DNA of 64,000 nucleotides from Manis javanica. Taxonomy: Eukaryota > Chordata > Mammalia > Pholidota > Manidae. Of this stretch, positions 51,150-63,410 are shown piece after piece (the stretch's first letter is position 1; every line of letters starts with the position of its first letter). The stretch covers positions 41,547,034 to 41,611,033 of the forward strand of contig NC_133169.1 in NCBI RefSeq assembly GCF_040802235.1, written 5' to 3'. The notes under the pieces were generated by a model that made no database searches, was not told the DNA's origin, and was given only the letters and a program-made list of their open reading frames with translations. The position numbers and the translations under genes are program-made.

Positions 51150-51250
51150 TTGAAAGCCAGCTCAGGTGCTACCTCCTGGAAGGAAACCGCCGTAAATCTT
51201 TCTTCCACTCTTAGCTTACAGTTTTCCCACAGTTCCTTATGGAATTCAAG
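51150..51250 (+). repeat. L2 LINE 3' end fragment
   Basis: Contains agctcaggtgctacctcctg followed by ggaaaccgccgtaaatcttt, close in pattern to the conserved L2 3' region. Short and diverged. Confidence 0.6.
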
Positions 51251-51970
51251 ATCCTAAACCTACCTCTTGCTGGAAAAAATTAATTGCTACTAAATGCATT
51301 GAGGTTTGGATTGTATGAAAAAAGGTAGCCCATATAAAGTTGGGAAGATGCCAGAACTGTCTCAGAAATCATTAGACACATTGAAATGAACATGTTTCCT
51401 AAGAATTATGTCACACTGCACAAACATAACACAAATTCAAAAAAGAAGAGAATGTATTCAAAAAGCAGGAAAACTGATATTTTAAATATTTATGTGGAAT
51501 AACTTTATATACACAGAAAAGTAGCATGGGTATGCATTGTATGAAGCCCATACACTTTTGACCTAGAAACACTGATTTTTAACACTGCTTCTCATTCATG
51601 TCATCTCTTTTCCTCTTTCCAATTTAAATAAATTTCACAGCTTTGCATGACTTTCTCTTCTAAATAAATGTTTTAGGTGTTTTCTGAAAATATGGATGTT
51701 TTTTCTATAGATTCAGAGTGCAGTTATTAACTTCAGTAAAAATAGAACAAATACAATATGCTTGTACAATATATCTTAAAGAGTTACAAAGGAGAAAGAA
51801 AGACAAGGAGAAATTTTCAAAATTGAAACTTTCTAAGTAGAGGGATACAATTTTTAAAAGATGTATGAAAAACTGATGAGGCATCATGCTATGAAAGTCT
51901 AAAGAAGAGTGTTGACATAAGATTCTAAATGTATGATATTTAGAGAAAGGAAAAGCAATATTAAATTTTC

Positions 51971-52931
51971 TTAATTTATGGTTTCTTGAAAGACAGGTCC
52001 CACATTCAACATTTTCTTCAGAGCCCCCATAACATATTTATTCCTTAGACTATAGATTAAAGGGTTTAGCACAGGAGTGAGTATGGTGTAAAAGACAGAC
52101 ACCACCATGTCCTTCTCAGGGGTGTGGGAGGAGCTGGGGAGCATGTAGGTGTAGACGGCAGCCCCATAGAAGAGGGTGACCACAGTCATGTGGGAGGAGC
52201 AGGTGGCAAAGGCCTTCCTCCGGCCCTCTGCCAAGTTCATCCTGTGGATGGTGAGGAGGATGAAACCATAGGAGCCTGAAATGATGGTCACAGGATGAGC
52301 AGCATGAGGATGCAGCAGAGGTACATGAGTGTCTCATACATGGAAGTGTCTGAGCAGGAGAGCTTCATCACAGCAGGGACCTCACAGAAGAAATGATGGA
52401 TCTCCCGGGATCCACAGAAGGGGAAGATCATGGTGATGGGAGTGAACAAGAAGCCATCCACTGATCCCAGAAGCCAGCAGCCAGATGCCAGAAGGACACA
52501 CACCCTGTGGTTCATGAGGACAGGGTAACGGAGAGGATGGCTGATGGCTGCTTAGCGGTCATAGGCCATGGCAGCCAAGAGGAAAAATTCCGACCCACAT
52601 AGTGTCAAGTAGAGGAACATCTGCATCCCACATCCAGGGGCTGAGATCGTGTTTACACCCGTGACCTGGTCCACGAGCATCTTGGTCACAGTGACAGAAA
52701 TGTACATTACATCCATGAGAGACAATGGTTGATGAAAAAGTACATGGGGGTGTGGAGCCGGGCATCAGAGCATATCAGAAGGATTAGGATGGTGTTTCCA
52801 GACAAGGCCATCAGGAAAACCACAAAAATGACCACGCCAAGGATTGCTGGGTGTTTGGATTGACTGAAGATTCCCACCAGGATGAACTCTGACCTTCCTG
52901 AGTGGTTGGCCATCCAGGTGGTGTCCTCCAT
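51971..52931 (-). pseudogene. Olfactory receptor pseudogene, OR2T4-like, full length
   Basis: Start ATG at 52931-52929 ([16 protein letters not shown]) and natural stop at 51973-51971 (after VFQETIN) are both present, so all seven membrane segments are covered. Three lesions kill it: a one-base loss near 52730 (after MYFFIN); a stop replacing the tyrosine of the DRY box near 52553 (AYDR*); and a one-base loss near 52299 in MLLIP of TM5. Between these lie recognisable motifs: [28 protein letters not shown] and [10 protein letters not shown]. It resembles human OR2T4/OR2T1 from memory. It is the inverted relative of 33659-34536, and it shows what the other's lost C terminus probably looked like. 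Confidence 0.93.
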
Positions 52932-53384
52932 GATTTTGCCTGGCCCATGAAGGAAGGCATTAGGGTTAGTGGACCAATCATTAGAAACTACCCTCTGAAA
53001 TAAACATTTAGTGAGTGTGTGTATGTGTGTACCAACCCAAATATGCTAACTGGAGGAAATCCCATGGCCTCCAGATCTGGAACTTACAAAGTACCTGGAA
53101 TTCTACTAACTGACCAGAAAAGTAGCAATTCACAACTGTGGGTCAAAAGAATTGGTAACTTATGGTGAGGCTGCCACAAGTTGAGGTCATGAGATTATCT
53201 GAAGATGTAGTGTCCTTTATAGACAAGTATGAAATTTGCATTGTCATTCTGCCCTATTCAAACACAATAAATGGATCCCTGAAAAAAGATACATGTTATT
53301 CTAAAATCTTTGTTATAACACTCAGAATTTTATTAAAATACCTTGTTTAAGAATCCCACTGGTATCTTAAAAACTCTTCAAGGT

Positions 53385-53505
53385 ATATTCCATATAAGAA
53401 ATATTTTATTTCATACTGTATACAAATATCAAATCATCACATTGTACACTTGAAACTAATATAATAATATATATCAATTATGCATCAACTAAAACAAAAA
53501 AGATT
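53385..53505 (+). mobile_element. L1 3' UTR end with A-rich tail
   Basis: The sequence acttgaaactaatataataa followed by tatcaattatgcatcaacta and an A-rich end is the terminal L1 3' UTR pattern. Very short copy. Confidence 0.7.
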
Positions 53506-54592
53506 CAAAAGCTAGCTAAAACACAATTTTGGGAAAATGCATATGAAACAGTTGAACCCATGTTTCCCTTTGGTCTGGGCCACCCTGTGAGGCACTGGGG
53601 TTGGGTGGAGTGGGTTACATAGCACAGGAAGCCGGTGGGGATCCTCACAACCACCAGCCCCCTACCTATCCTAGGTGCACGATATTAGGAGCCCAAACTC
53701 TGAAACTGGACTATGCTTATGGGTCTAGTTTGTCTTCTAGATACTATTCCTCTGCCCATTCCACATAAAAAGAGGGTAATAATGTTTAATTGCAAGTGTA
53801 TTTAAGATTAAGTGAGGTAAAAGAGTGAGAATGTTTAGAATATTAGGAGTTATATGTGAATAAACATAATGTATACTGCTAGTTTATAAAGTTAATATCT
53901 ACAGTAATAATTGTGTATAATCTATGTAGGATATGGTGGCTATGTCTGCTGATACAAGATACATTGTCTCAGTTCACCAGTTTAATCCCTATTTATATAT
54001 TTCAGAATTTGGATTTGGTCATTTCTGTGTTCCTAAGCAACTTAGGAGTGTGTGTTTTATACATACATATGTTATACATAAACTTTGTATATATACATAT
54101 AATTATATTATACAAACATATAAAATTTAATTAAATGTTTAAACAAATATGAATACAGATTTAAACATATTTTTCTTATTTAAACCTGATTAAGCAGAGC
54201 CTTTATGTAGAAATGTTTCTCGTTTCTATTTAGTACACATTTTTTCAAGTTGAAATTAATCCTCTGAAATCTTCCGCCATTTCCTCTAAATCTCAGGGGA
54301 GAATAAATAGGATTTAGAGTGTTACTGCCAAATTGTAAGACGAGGCTCTCATTTTTTCTCGAATGTTACCTCCTGTAACTCACACAGCAATTAATGTTTC
54401 ATGGAAACGGAGACGCAGAGGCAGACTGCGCACCGCTGCCGACCCTCCCCTGACTGCGCACGCCCCGCCTCTGTGTTACAGACGCTGAAGATCAAACACA
54501 AGCTAAACTTGGTTGCACTTAAGGAGGTTGCTGTCTATTTAGGGACAAATATATAAATGTGACTTAGTGGGGAATTTTTGAATGCCTACAAA

Positions 54593-54630
54593 ATAGATAA
54601 ATAAATAAATAAATAAATAAGTAAATAAGG
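54593..54630 (+). repeat. (AAAT)n microsatellite
   Basis: About eight tandem AAAT units with two interruptions. Likely length-variable. Confidence 0.9.
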
Positions 54631-56774
54631 GACGCACATAACCTCTGGCTTTTCTTAAGAGAATCAATCAGTAATAGCTTCATCTACCTTTTCTCTTACA
54701 AAGATAAAACATTTGCAGGTTTTCAATTTGTGATATGACAAAAGTTAAATTTCAAAAGTCTTTACTAGCAGGAAGGAAATATTTGGCACTTCTTTATGGG
54801 AAGAATTTAGAGATAGCAATGATGAGGGGATATTTCAGAAGGAATTTCCAAATTTCAAATACATTTTATTTTCTTATAATAATTCCAATATTCAGTTTAC
54901 TAACATTCCCAGGTCTATGGTGCCAAAGCAGTAGAGAATACTGTAAGGGATTTTGATTTCTTTATATAAATATCTAACAAATCTGGGATACATTACACTA
55001 AAAAATTATAACCTTTCTGTGAAACCCCATCCTTACTAGTAGATGGATTCTGAGCTCTGTGCATAATTTAAAAACAGAGATAAATATCAAAACATACCTG
55101 CTGACCAAGTCTACACATGCAGCCAAAGGGAAGCAAGGACCAGCTCAGTGTACAGTCCGAGTGAACACCTTCAAACTGCTTGCAGAGTGAACGGAGGAAG
55201 ACCAGGGAGGCGCGTGGCAAGTGCCAGGGAAACCTCCGCTATAGTCTGGTAACTGGGGTAACTGTCATTGAGCCACAGTAAGCAGCCCACCTGGACCAAC
55301 AGGCAAGTGAGGAACACACTGTATCAGGTATGGCGGCTGTTTCTCCCACATACTTGCTTATTTCTGCTAGTGTAATTCCTACAGTTTCATGTAAACAATT
55401 TAGTGCATGTTTAATTGGGAAATCACTGAGTTCTGGTAGAATATCAAATGTTATTTGAAGCAACTACTCAACTGTTTTACTACACTTCTTTCCCAAGAGC
55501 TTCTGTGAAGTACCTACTCCTAATTTTCTCCTTTTCCACATTAAAAGATTCAGCATCTCAGGGTCTGCCTGACACCATGCAACTAAGTGGAGTTAAAAAC
55601 CTGTGTCTCAGTCCAAGAGTTTAACCCAAAGGCTGTGACTCTGCCTCAGAATTCTTGGGGAAACAGTCTTCCCTCCACAGTAAACAACATTGGTGAAGGC
55701 ACACACTGTCCATTTCTTTAGGGAAACAGAAATATGAAGGAGATACTTTTTTAGCATTTTTTAACCTTAAGAAATTGTCCCCACTCAAAGTAAATCAGTA
55801 CATCTGTTGTAAAATTTCAGTCTAAGGAGAGTAAAAAGCATCATCCAATAAAGGAGGAAGGATATGTATTCTTTTGTCCAAAATACTCGGAAAACGAAAG
55901 CTCATTTCCTAATATGTTGCTGTAAATACATGTTGCATGAAGATATTAAGAAGAAAAGTACATTTGCCTTTCTTCTTAAAAACAGATGATAGGTAAAAAT
56001 TTGAGGAAATATTTTTGGCAACTCGTAGAATGTATCAGAAGAGAAGAATAAGTCAAAACAATAATTACCCTTTGATCTCACAGTTCTTTCTGTTTTTCTG
56101 GCTAACCCTCCATCAGATGATGTTGCTCATCTCACCCAGATGGGCTGAAGGAAGCGTGTCCAGGTTAAGTGCACAAAGAGAAGTAGGAGAGCGACATCAT
56201 GCCTGGTTTTATTATGCTGACTGAGTGAATGGTTTTTCTTTTGATAAATCCCCTCTGAGACCTAGAAAGAGGAATGCAATTAAGAGACCTAAAGAAACTC
56301 AAGGATATTCTACCCTTGCATTTTTTTGTCTGATATCTTTAAAAGAACTCCTTTTATTGTTAATCTTAATATGTATCAAAATCTTAACCTATAGTAACAA
56401 TAATCACAAATCCCATCACTAATAAAATCTCACCTATGAAATTGAGTTAAATCCATAGAGCATTTTCATTTTACAAAATATACTTTTTATGTATGTGTGA
56501 CTATATATACAAAGATACATAAATATATAGAATTTTTCTCATTAAAGCTGAATGAAAATTTGTGAAATACTGTTTTTTTCTTATTCTTCTTATCTTTCAC
56601 TGATATAAAAGCTGAAACTAATAGTTCAATTGGTTTGTCAAAAAGAATACAACTTATTAGTACTGTATTTGAAACTAAAAGTGAAACCATCTATCCATCT
56701 TTGTCTTGATGAGTGTTCATTAGATTACTGATTATATACCTTCTGTTATTCACATAAACTCTATGTTAATTTAA

Positions 56775-57080
56775 TATTTCTTCTGTTTATTTTTTTTCAA
56801 CATTTTCAAATCCTTTTTATTTTAAAAGTGTTTTACAGTTTTAGTGAGATACAGTGACATAAAACTTTATACAAGTTTAGTATGCATAATGTGATTATTT
56901 GGTATGAGGTTATATTGCAAAAATTTTACTACAGTAAGGTTAGTTAATGTATCCTTCAACTGACATAATTTGCATTTTGTTTTCATTGTTATGATGAGAA
57001 CATTATAGCTCTCCTCTCCTTGGAACTTTCAAGTATACAATACAATATTTTAAACTATAGTCACCACACTGGATATTTAA
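56775..57080 (-). mobile_element. Old L1 3' end fragment
   Basis: In reverse orientation this is an L1M-type 3' UTR (gtttagtatgcataatgtga and gtgagatacagtgacataaa are the recognisable parts). It is adjacent to, and oppositely oriented from, the L1 starting at 57085. Confidence 0.7.
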
Positions 57081-58486
57081 GTTTAAAGTGTAAACAAACC
57101 ATAGCAAAATTGTTAGCAGCAGAAAAGGCAGTACGCAGAGGGATTTTTGTACTAATGAAAGTCTGTCTACATTCAGAAAGAAGAATGTAGAACTAGATAA
57201 ATCAGAAACTAAGTCTAAAGTTGGAAGAAAGGAAGTAAAGTTCAGAGCAGAAATTACTGGAACAGAGGCTTAAAAAAGTCAATGAAATGAAGAGCATATT
57301 TATTAAAAAGATAAGCAAAATTGAGTATCCTTTAGCTAGCTTAGTAAGAGAAAAGAGAGAGGACATGAATTAGTAAAATAATGACTGAAATAGGAGGCAT
57401 TACCACTAATACCACAAAATACGTAGACTCATTAGAGACTACTGTGATAATTTAGATGGCAACAAATTAGACAGCCTAAAAAAAAAAGGATAAATTTCTC
57501 ATATACAAGATAAGCTCCTCAAAACATATGGCATACCATGTCTAAATCATGAAGAAATAGAAATCTGAAGACTCTGATAGGAGAGATATTGAATCAGTGA
57601 CCAGAAACACCCCACAAAGAAAGGTCAAGGATCATACTGTTTCATAGATTAATTCTCTCATTTAAAACATAATTAATGTCAATTATTCTCAAACTCTTCT
57701 TAAAAACTGAAGATAAAGCACTCCCAAATTTGTTTTACAAAAACAGAACTACCCTTGTAACAATACCATAGTAGAATATTATAAGATAAAAATGCATGCC
57801 AAAATGCTTGAAGAATATAGATGCAAAAAATTTTCAGCAAGATACTAGCAACTGATTTCAACAACACATTAAAAGGATCATACACAGTGATTAAGAGAGA
57901 TTTGTCTTTGGATTTCAAGGATGCAACAATATACACAAATTAACCAATATGATGCACCACATAAATAGTATGAAATTTTAAAAGTGATCATCACAATGCA
58001 TATAAAACATTTAAATCCCAGTGAATTTTCATGCTAAAAATTCTCAATAATTTGCATATACAAGTAATATATACCAACATAATAAAGGGAATATAATGTA
58101 AACTTACAGCCAATGTCATAGTCAACAGTAAAAGTTGAAATATTTTCCTCTAACAAGAACAAGTCAAAAGTGCCCAGTCTCACCTGTCCTATTCAGTATA
58201 GTACTGGTTGTGTTAGCCAGAGCAATTACATAGGAAAAACAAAGTCTTCAGAGTCAGAAAAAGATAAAATTGTTTTTTTAACATACATTGTTATGTATAA
58301 AAAATCTTAAAGACCCCCCAAAAAAGTTTCATCTCATAAGAAATTCAGTAAAAGTTTAGAATATGAAATCAATATACAAAAATCAGTTGCATTTCTATAT
58401 GTTAATATTAAACTAACTGAAAATAAGTAACAATCCCATTTACAATAGCACCAAAAATTAAATATTTCAGAAATAAATTTATTTTA

Positions 58487-59037
58487 GTGTTTTCAACATT
58501 TTCCCACTTTTTAAGATATAATTGACATGTAATATTGTATAACTTTAGCAAGTACAACATAGTGATTATATGTATGTATTCAAAATTATTACTATAATAT
58601 GGTTAGTTAACATATGTATACTTCCCCGTTACTATTCTTTCTTAGAAGTGAAGTTTTAAGTTCTAGCCTTGTACAGCTTTCAGTTATACAATATACATGG
58701 TTAATTATAGTCATCAGGCTCTACATACACCCCAAGAACTTACTATCCTTTTAACTGGAAGTTTGTGGACTGTGACCATCATCACTCATTACCCTGCACA
58801 TGGCAAACACCTATCTGCTGTGTTTCTACAAGTTTTTTTTATTCCCCATTAAATAAGGTCATACAGCATTTGTATTTGTCTCTTTGACCTATTTCACATA
58901 GAATGATGCCTCCAAGTTTCTTCCATGTTGTTGCAAATAGGAGGATATTCTCTTCTGTGGCTGAATTATATTTCTTTATATGTCCAAAATATTCTTTATA
59001 TGTTCATCTATAGATGTACAGTTAGGTTTTTCTGCTT
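58487..59037 (-). mobile_element. 5'-truncated L1 nested in the older L1
   Basis: In reverse orientation this gives an L1 ORF2 end (complement of 58900-58990) and 3' UTR. Host L1 ORF2 sequence stops at about 58486 and resumes at 59038. Short similar sequences at the two junctions (aataaatttattttag and aataattttag) may be a decayed target duplication. Confidence 0.75.
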
Positions 59038-59758
59038 AGGAATAATTTTAGCCAGGAATGAAATACCTATACAATGAAGACATTGATGAAGGAAATTAGA
59101 TAAACTGAAATTAATGCAAAGATATCCCATGTTCATTGATGGGAACAACTGTTATTGTTAAAAGCTAGAATACAATGCTATCCCTACCAAAATTCCAATG
59201 ACATGTTTCACAGATACACAAAAAACAATCTTAAAAATAGAGTGGAAACACAAAAAACCCTAAATAACCAAAGCAATCCATTAAAAAAAAAAGCTGGACA
59301 CTAGGCTTCCCGATTTCAACCTATATTTCAAAGATATGTAAATTAAAACACTATGGCACTGTCATGAAAGAAGACATAAGCACCAATAGAACAGAATAAC
59401 AGAATAGAGAGCCCAGAGATAAATCACCTAATATTTGAAAAAAGGAGCCAAGAATACTCAGTTGGAAAATATATTCTTTTAAATAAAGGTGCTGAGGAAA
59501 CTGGATATCCAGATGCAAAAACATGGAAATCACACGCTTATCACGCACCACTCTGTAAATAACTAGAAATGGATTATGTACTTAAATGTAAGAGATGACA
59601 TTATTAAAACTCATGGAAAAAGCAAAGAGGAAAAGTTTATTGAAATAGGTTTAAGGGACATGACACAAAAAGTACAAGCAACAAAAGTAAATATATATGA
59701 ATGGAACTTCAAAATTTAAAATGTTTCTCAGAAACAAAAGCAGAAATCACCAAAAGCA

Positions 59759-59807
59759 GAGTTTCAGAGAACTGTAATCTTTTGCTGGTAGAGGATCTGG
59801 CCTTGAT
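59759..59807. repeat. Tigger1-derived patch inside the L1
   Basis: About 49 bases (gagtttcagagaactgtaat through ggccttgatc) are nearly identical to 60537-60586 of the Tigger1 downstream, although flanked by L1 ORF2 sequence on both sides. This is not part of any L1. It looks like a short templated insertion or conversion patch. Confidence 0.8.
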
Positions 59808-60356
59808 CTATAGATAGGGAGAAAATATATGCAAACTGTATATCAGATAAGGGGTTAATATCCAAAACATAAAAATACTTTATACAAATCAATAGCAAAA
59901 ATGCAAAGAATATGATTTAAAATTAGGAAAAGAAACCAAATAGATATTCTCCAAAGGCATACAAATGGCAAGTATATTAAGAGATGCTTAACATCAGTAG
60001 TCATCATGGAAGTGCAAATCAAAACCATATTGGGATATTATCTCACATCTGATATGTGAAAATAACTGAATACTTGTAAACTCTTGGTGGGAATAAAACT
60101 TAGTAAATCCACTATGGAAAACAACATAGAGATTCTTAAAAAATTAAAAATAGATCTACCATGTGATCCAGTAAACCCAATTTTCAGAATGTGTCCAAGT
60201 AAATACAAGTTATTGAAGACATATATTCACTCTCATGCTTATTGCAGCATTATTTGCAATAGCCAACATATAGAAGAAGATAAGTGTCTATAGATGAACA
60301 GATAAATAATATGGGAGATGTAGAGACAATTAAGGATGGAGATAGTCATAGAAATA

Positions 60357-62667
60357 CAGGCATACCTAGGAGATATTGGGTGTTTTGTTTCATATGACTG
60401 AAATACAGCAAATATTACAATGAAGCAAGTATATTTTTTATTTGACCAGTGCACACACAAAAAAATGTTTTCCCTTTACCGTATATGTGTCTCAATTCAA
60501 AAACACTTTATTGTTAAAAAATGCTAAGCATTGTCTGAGTTTCAGAGAACTGTAGTCTTTTTGCTGGTGGAGGATCTTGCCTTGATATTTTTGGCTGCTG
60601 ACTGGTTAGGTTGGAGGTGGTTGAATGCTGGAATGCATGGTGATTTATCGAATGAAGATAAAAATGAAATTTGATGCATTGATTGGCTCTTCTTTTTATG
60701 CGTTGTTTCTCTGTATAATGGGATGCTGTTTCATAGCATTTTACCCACAGTAGAACATTTTCTGAAACTGGATTCAATCCTCTCAAACTCTATCACTGCT
60801 ATATCAAGTATATGCAATATTCTAAATTCTTTGTTGTCTATTAAACAATCTTCACATCTTCACCAGGAATAGATACCATGTTAAGAAATAACTTTCTTTG
60901 TTCATCCATAACAAGCAACTCCTCATCAATTCAAATTTTATCACAAAATTATAGCGACTCAGTCACATATTCAGAACTCCACTCCTAATTCTAGCTCCTC
61001 TGCTGTTTCCACGACGTCTGTGGTTGCTTCGTAAGCCAAAGTCTTGAACCCTTTAAAGTCACTCATGATGATTGCAATCAATTACTTCCTAACTCCTGTT
61101 ATACTGATATTTTGACTCCTTCCCATGAAGTACAAATGTTCTTAATGGCATACAGAACAGTGAATTATTGCCAGAGGAATTTCAATTTACTTTGCTTAAA
61201 TCCATCAGGGAATCATTGTCTATGGCAACCATAGTTTTGCCAAATGTATTTCTTCAATAGGACTTAAAATTCAAAATTACTTCTTGATCCATGGACTGCA
61301 GTTGGATGTTGTGTTAGCAGCATGAAAACAACATAGGTCTTGAAAATCTCAAACACAGAACTTGGGTCACATGGTGGATTGTCAATGAGAAGGAATATTT
61401 TGAAAGGAATATTTCTATCTGAGCAGCACATCTCAACAGAGCTTTAAATACGTAGTAAACCATGTTATAAACAAATGTGCTATCATCTGGGCTTTATTTC
61501 ATTTACAGAGCAAAGGCAGAGTAGATTCAGCATTTTTAGAATGGTAAATGAGCTTTGGCTTCAACTTAAAGTCCCAGCTGCCTTATTCCCAAATAGGAGA
61601 GAGAATCAGTTCATCCTTTGAAGCTTTAAAGCCTTAAAGCCAAACATTGATTTCTCCATTCTAACTATGAAAATCCCAAATGGCATCTCTTTCCAATATA
61701 AGATTATTTCATCTCCACTGAAAATCTGTTGTTTTGTGTTGCCACTTCATTAATTATCTTAACTAAATCTTCTGGATAACTTCTTACAACTTGTACAGCA
61801 GCAACTTCTGCATCAACAAGTACTTTTACATCCTGAAGATTGCTGCTTTCCTTAAGCCTCATAAACCCACGTCTTCAAGCTTCAAACCTCTCTCCTTCAG
61901 GTTCCTCACCTCTCAGCCTTCACAGAATTGGAGAGAATTAAGGCTTTGATCTGGATTAGGCTTTGGTGTAAGGAATGTGTGGCTGATCATCTGTCCAGAC
62001 TGTTGATACTTTCTCCATAACAAATAAGGTTGTTTTTCTTTCTGGTAAATGCAGTGTGTCCCCTGGACTCTCACTTCCCATTCCCTCAAAAACATTTCCT
62101 TTGCAGCCACACCCTGGATGTCTGTGGTACTTGATGCCTGGCTGTGGCCCATCACCTCTTTGGACATGAATTCCTTACTCTATGCACTCACTTCCAGCTT
62201 TTGAATTAAATTGAGACAAATGCAACTCTTCCTTTCACTTGCATATTTAGAGGCCATTGTATATTTATTAAATGGACTAACTTAATTATTGTCGTGTAGG
62301 TGATAGGAAATCCTGCTGAATGGGAGTAAGATGTGTAACTGCTTGTTGGTGTAGGATTCATAACACATACAACATTTACTGGTTAATTTTTACATCTTAT
62401 ATAGTGATTCATGTCATCCCAAAACAATGACAATGGTAACATCAAAGTTCACTGAATCAAAGATCATTCTCAGAAATATACTAGTAATAAAAGAGTATGA
62501 AATATTGTGAGAATTACCAGAATGTGACACACAACAAAATGAGCAAATGCTGTTTGATAAATAGAGTTAATGATTGGTCAATGAAATGTCACAATCCTCC
62601 AACATATAAGAAACACAAAACCTGTGAATCATAATAAAGTGAAGCATGGTAAAGTGAGGTATGCTTG
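60357..62667 (-). mobile_element. Tigger1 DNA transposon, near full length (2.3 kb)
   Basis: A pogo-type transposon with both terminal inverted repeats: caggcatacctaggagatat at the left end and the complement of gtgaggtatgcttg at the right end. TA lies directly outside each end (60355-60356 and 62668-62669), the target duplication of this superfamily. The length is close to the 2.4 kb I recall for the consensus. It lies within L1 3' sequence. The transposase is on the minus strand and is broken. Confidence 0.92.
60514..62257 (-). pseudogene. Tigger1 transposase, broken
   Basis: The pogo-like transposase begins at an ATG at 62257-62255 (MASKYASERKS) and ends near 60514 after SRQDPPPAKRLQFSE, the usual Tigger1 C terminus. 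An N-terminal CENP-B-like helix-turn-helix region is followed by a DDE-type catalytic domain. Two catalytic areas are readable: GDEIILYWKEMPFG near 61700 and LLIDNPP near 61385, so the first two aspartates are still visible. Several stops and frameshifts break it, including a stop about 25 codons in. Confidence 0.88.
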
Positions 62668-62669
62668 TA

Positions 62670-62725
62670 GATATAGATATAGATATGGATAAATAGATAT
62701 AATGATACAGATACAGATATAGACA
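62670..62725 (+). repeat. (GATA)n-like microsatellite next to the Tigger1
   Basis: Imperfect gatata/gatata units with variants such as gatacagata. It starts immediately after the transposon's right TA and leads into L1 3' sequence. Confidence 0.8.
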
Positions 62726-63410
62726 ATGGAGAATTATTCAGCCATGAAAAAGAAGGAAATCCTGCCATTTGCAACAACTTGGATGAACCCTGTTATTTAT
62801 GTTAAGTATAGTAAGTCAGACAGAGAAAGACAAAATGTATAATTTCTTTTGTATATGGAATCTAAGAAAGACAAAAACCACAAAAGCAAAAATACAGTGG
62901 TTGTTATCAGGGGCTGCAGGTAGAATAAATGAGGAGCTATTTGTCAATTAAAAGATTAGTAAGTTTTTAGGTTCTAATACACAGCATCATGATTTTAGTA
63001 AACAGCTTATAATATAACCTAAACTTATTTAAAGAGGTCTTAAATGTTCTAACCAAAACAAATCATAATTATGAGAAGTGATCGAAGTGTTAGGTAAAGC
63101 ACATTATCAATAATGTTTATCAGACCAACATAACTTACACATGTTCGCTACATCATGGTGGCTATTATGTAAAATATTGCACTGTATACTTGAGAATTGC
63201 AATGAGGATAGAGCTATTTTCTCACCACAGCAACAACAAATTGATAATATAAGTTGAAGGCTGTAATAACTAATTTTTTGTGGTTAATACTTTTCCATAC
63301 ATACTATAACATTTCATCCTATTACACATCTTAAACTTATAGAATGTATACCAATTATATATCAATAATATGAATAAATTTAAAAATAAAAACTGAAAAA
63401 AATGAAGAAA

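Larger units (their letters stand above)
47946..51970. other. Mostly unique intergenic DNA
   Basis: No gene is recognised. 47946-48420 is moderately GC-rich and holds a 90-residue plus-strand frame (48112-48384) with no known domain. Two old repeats are placed separately at 48960-49270 and 51150-51250. Confidence 0.5.
52932..56774. other. Unique intergenic DNA with small repeats
   Basis: No gene is recognised. It includes a small GC-rich patch at about 54410-54480 and a minus-strand open frame of 74 residues at 55239-55463 without known domain. An L1 end and an AAAT microsatellite are listed separately. Confidence 0.5.
57085..63410 (+). mobile_element. Old L1 (ORF2 and 3' UTR), a composite with two insertions
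   Basis: Three colinear parts of one L1: 57085-58486 (ORF2 before and through the reverse transcriptase), 59038-60355 (later ORF2) and 62670-63410 (ORF2 end and 3' UTR, ending in an A-rich tail). Divergence is high with no open frame left. A minus-strand L1 (58487-59037) and a Tigger1 (60357-62667) split it. ORF1 and the 5' UTR are missing. Because the Tigger1 sits inside, this L1 predates Tigger1 activity and so is early placental in age. Confidence 0.8.

Noticed and set aside
55239-55463. A 74-residue minus-strand frame that might be retroviral
   Set aside because: No motif of Gag, Pol or Env could be named with confidence, and no LTR-like sequence is near.
62670-62725. Possible short tandem array resembling a CRISPR
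   Set aside because: It is a simple GATA-type microsatellite with no spacers, in a mammalian genome.
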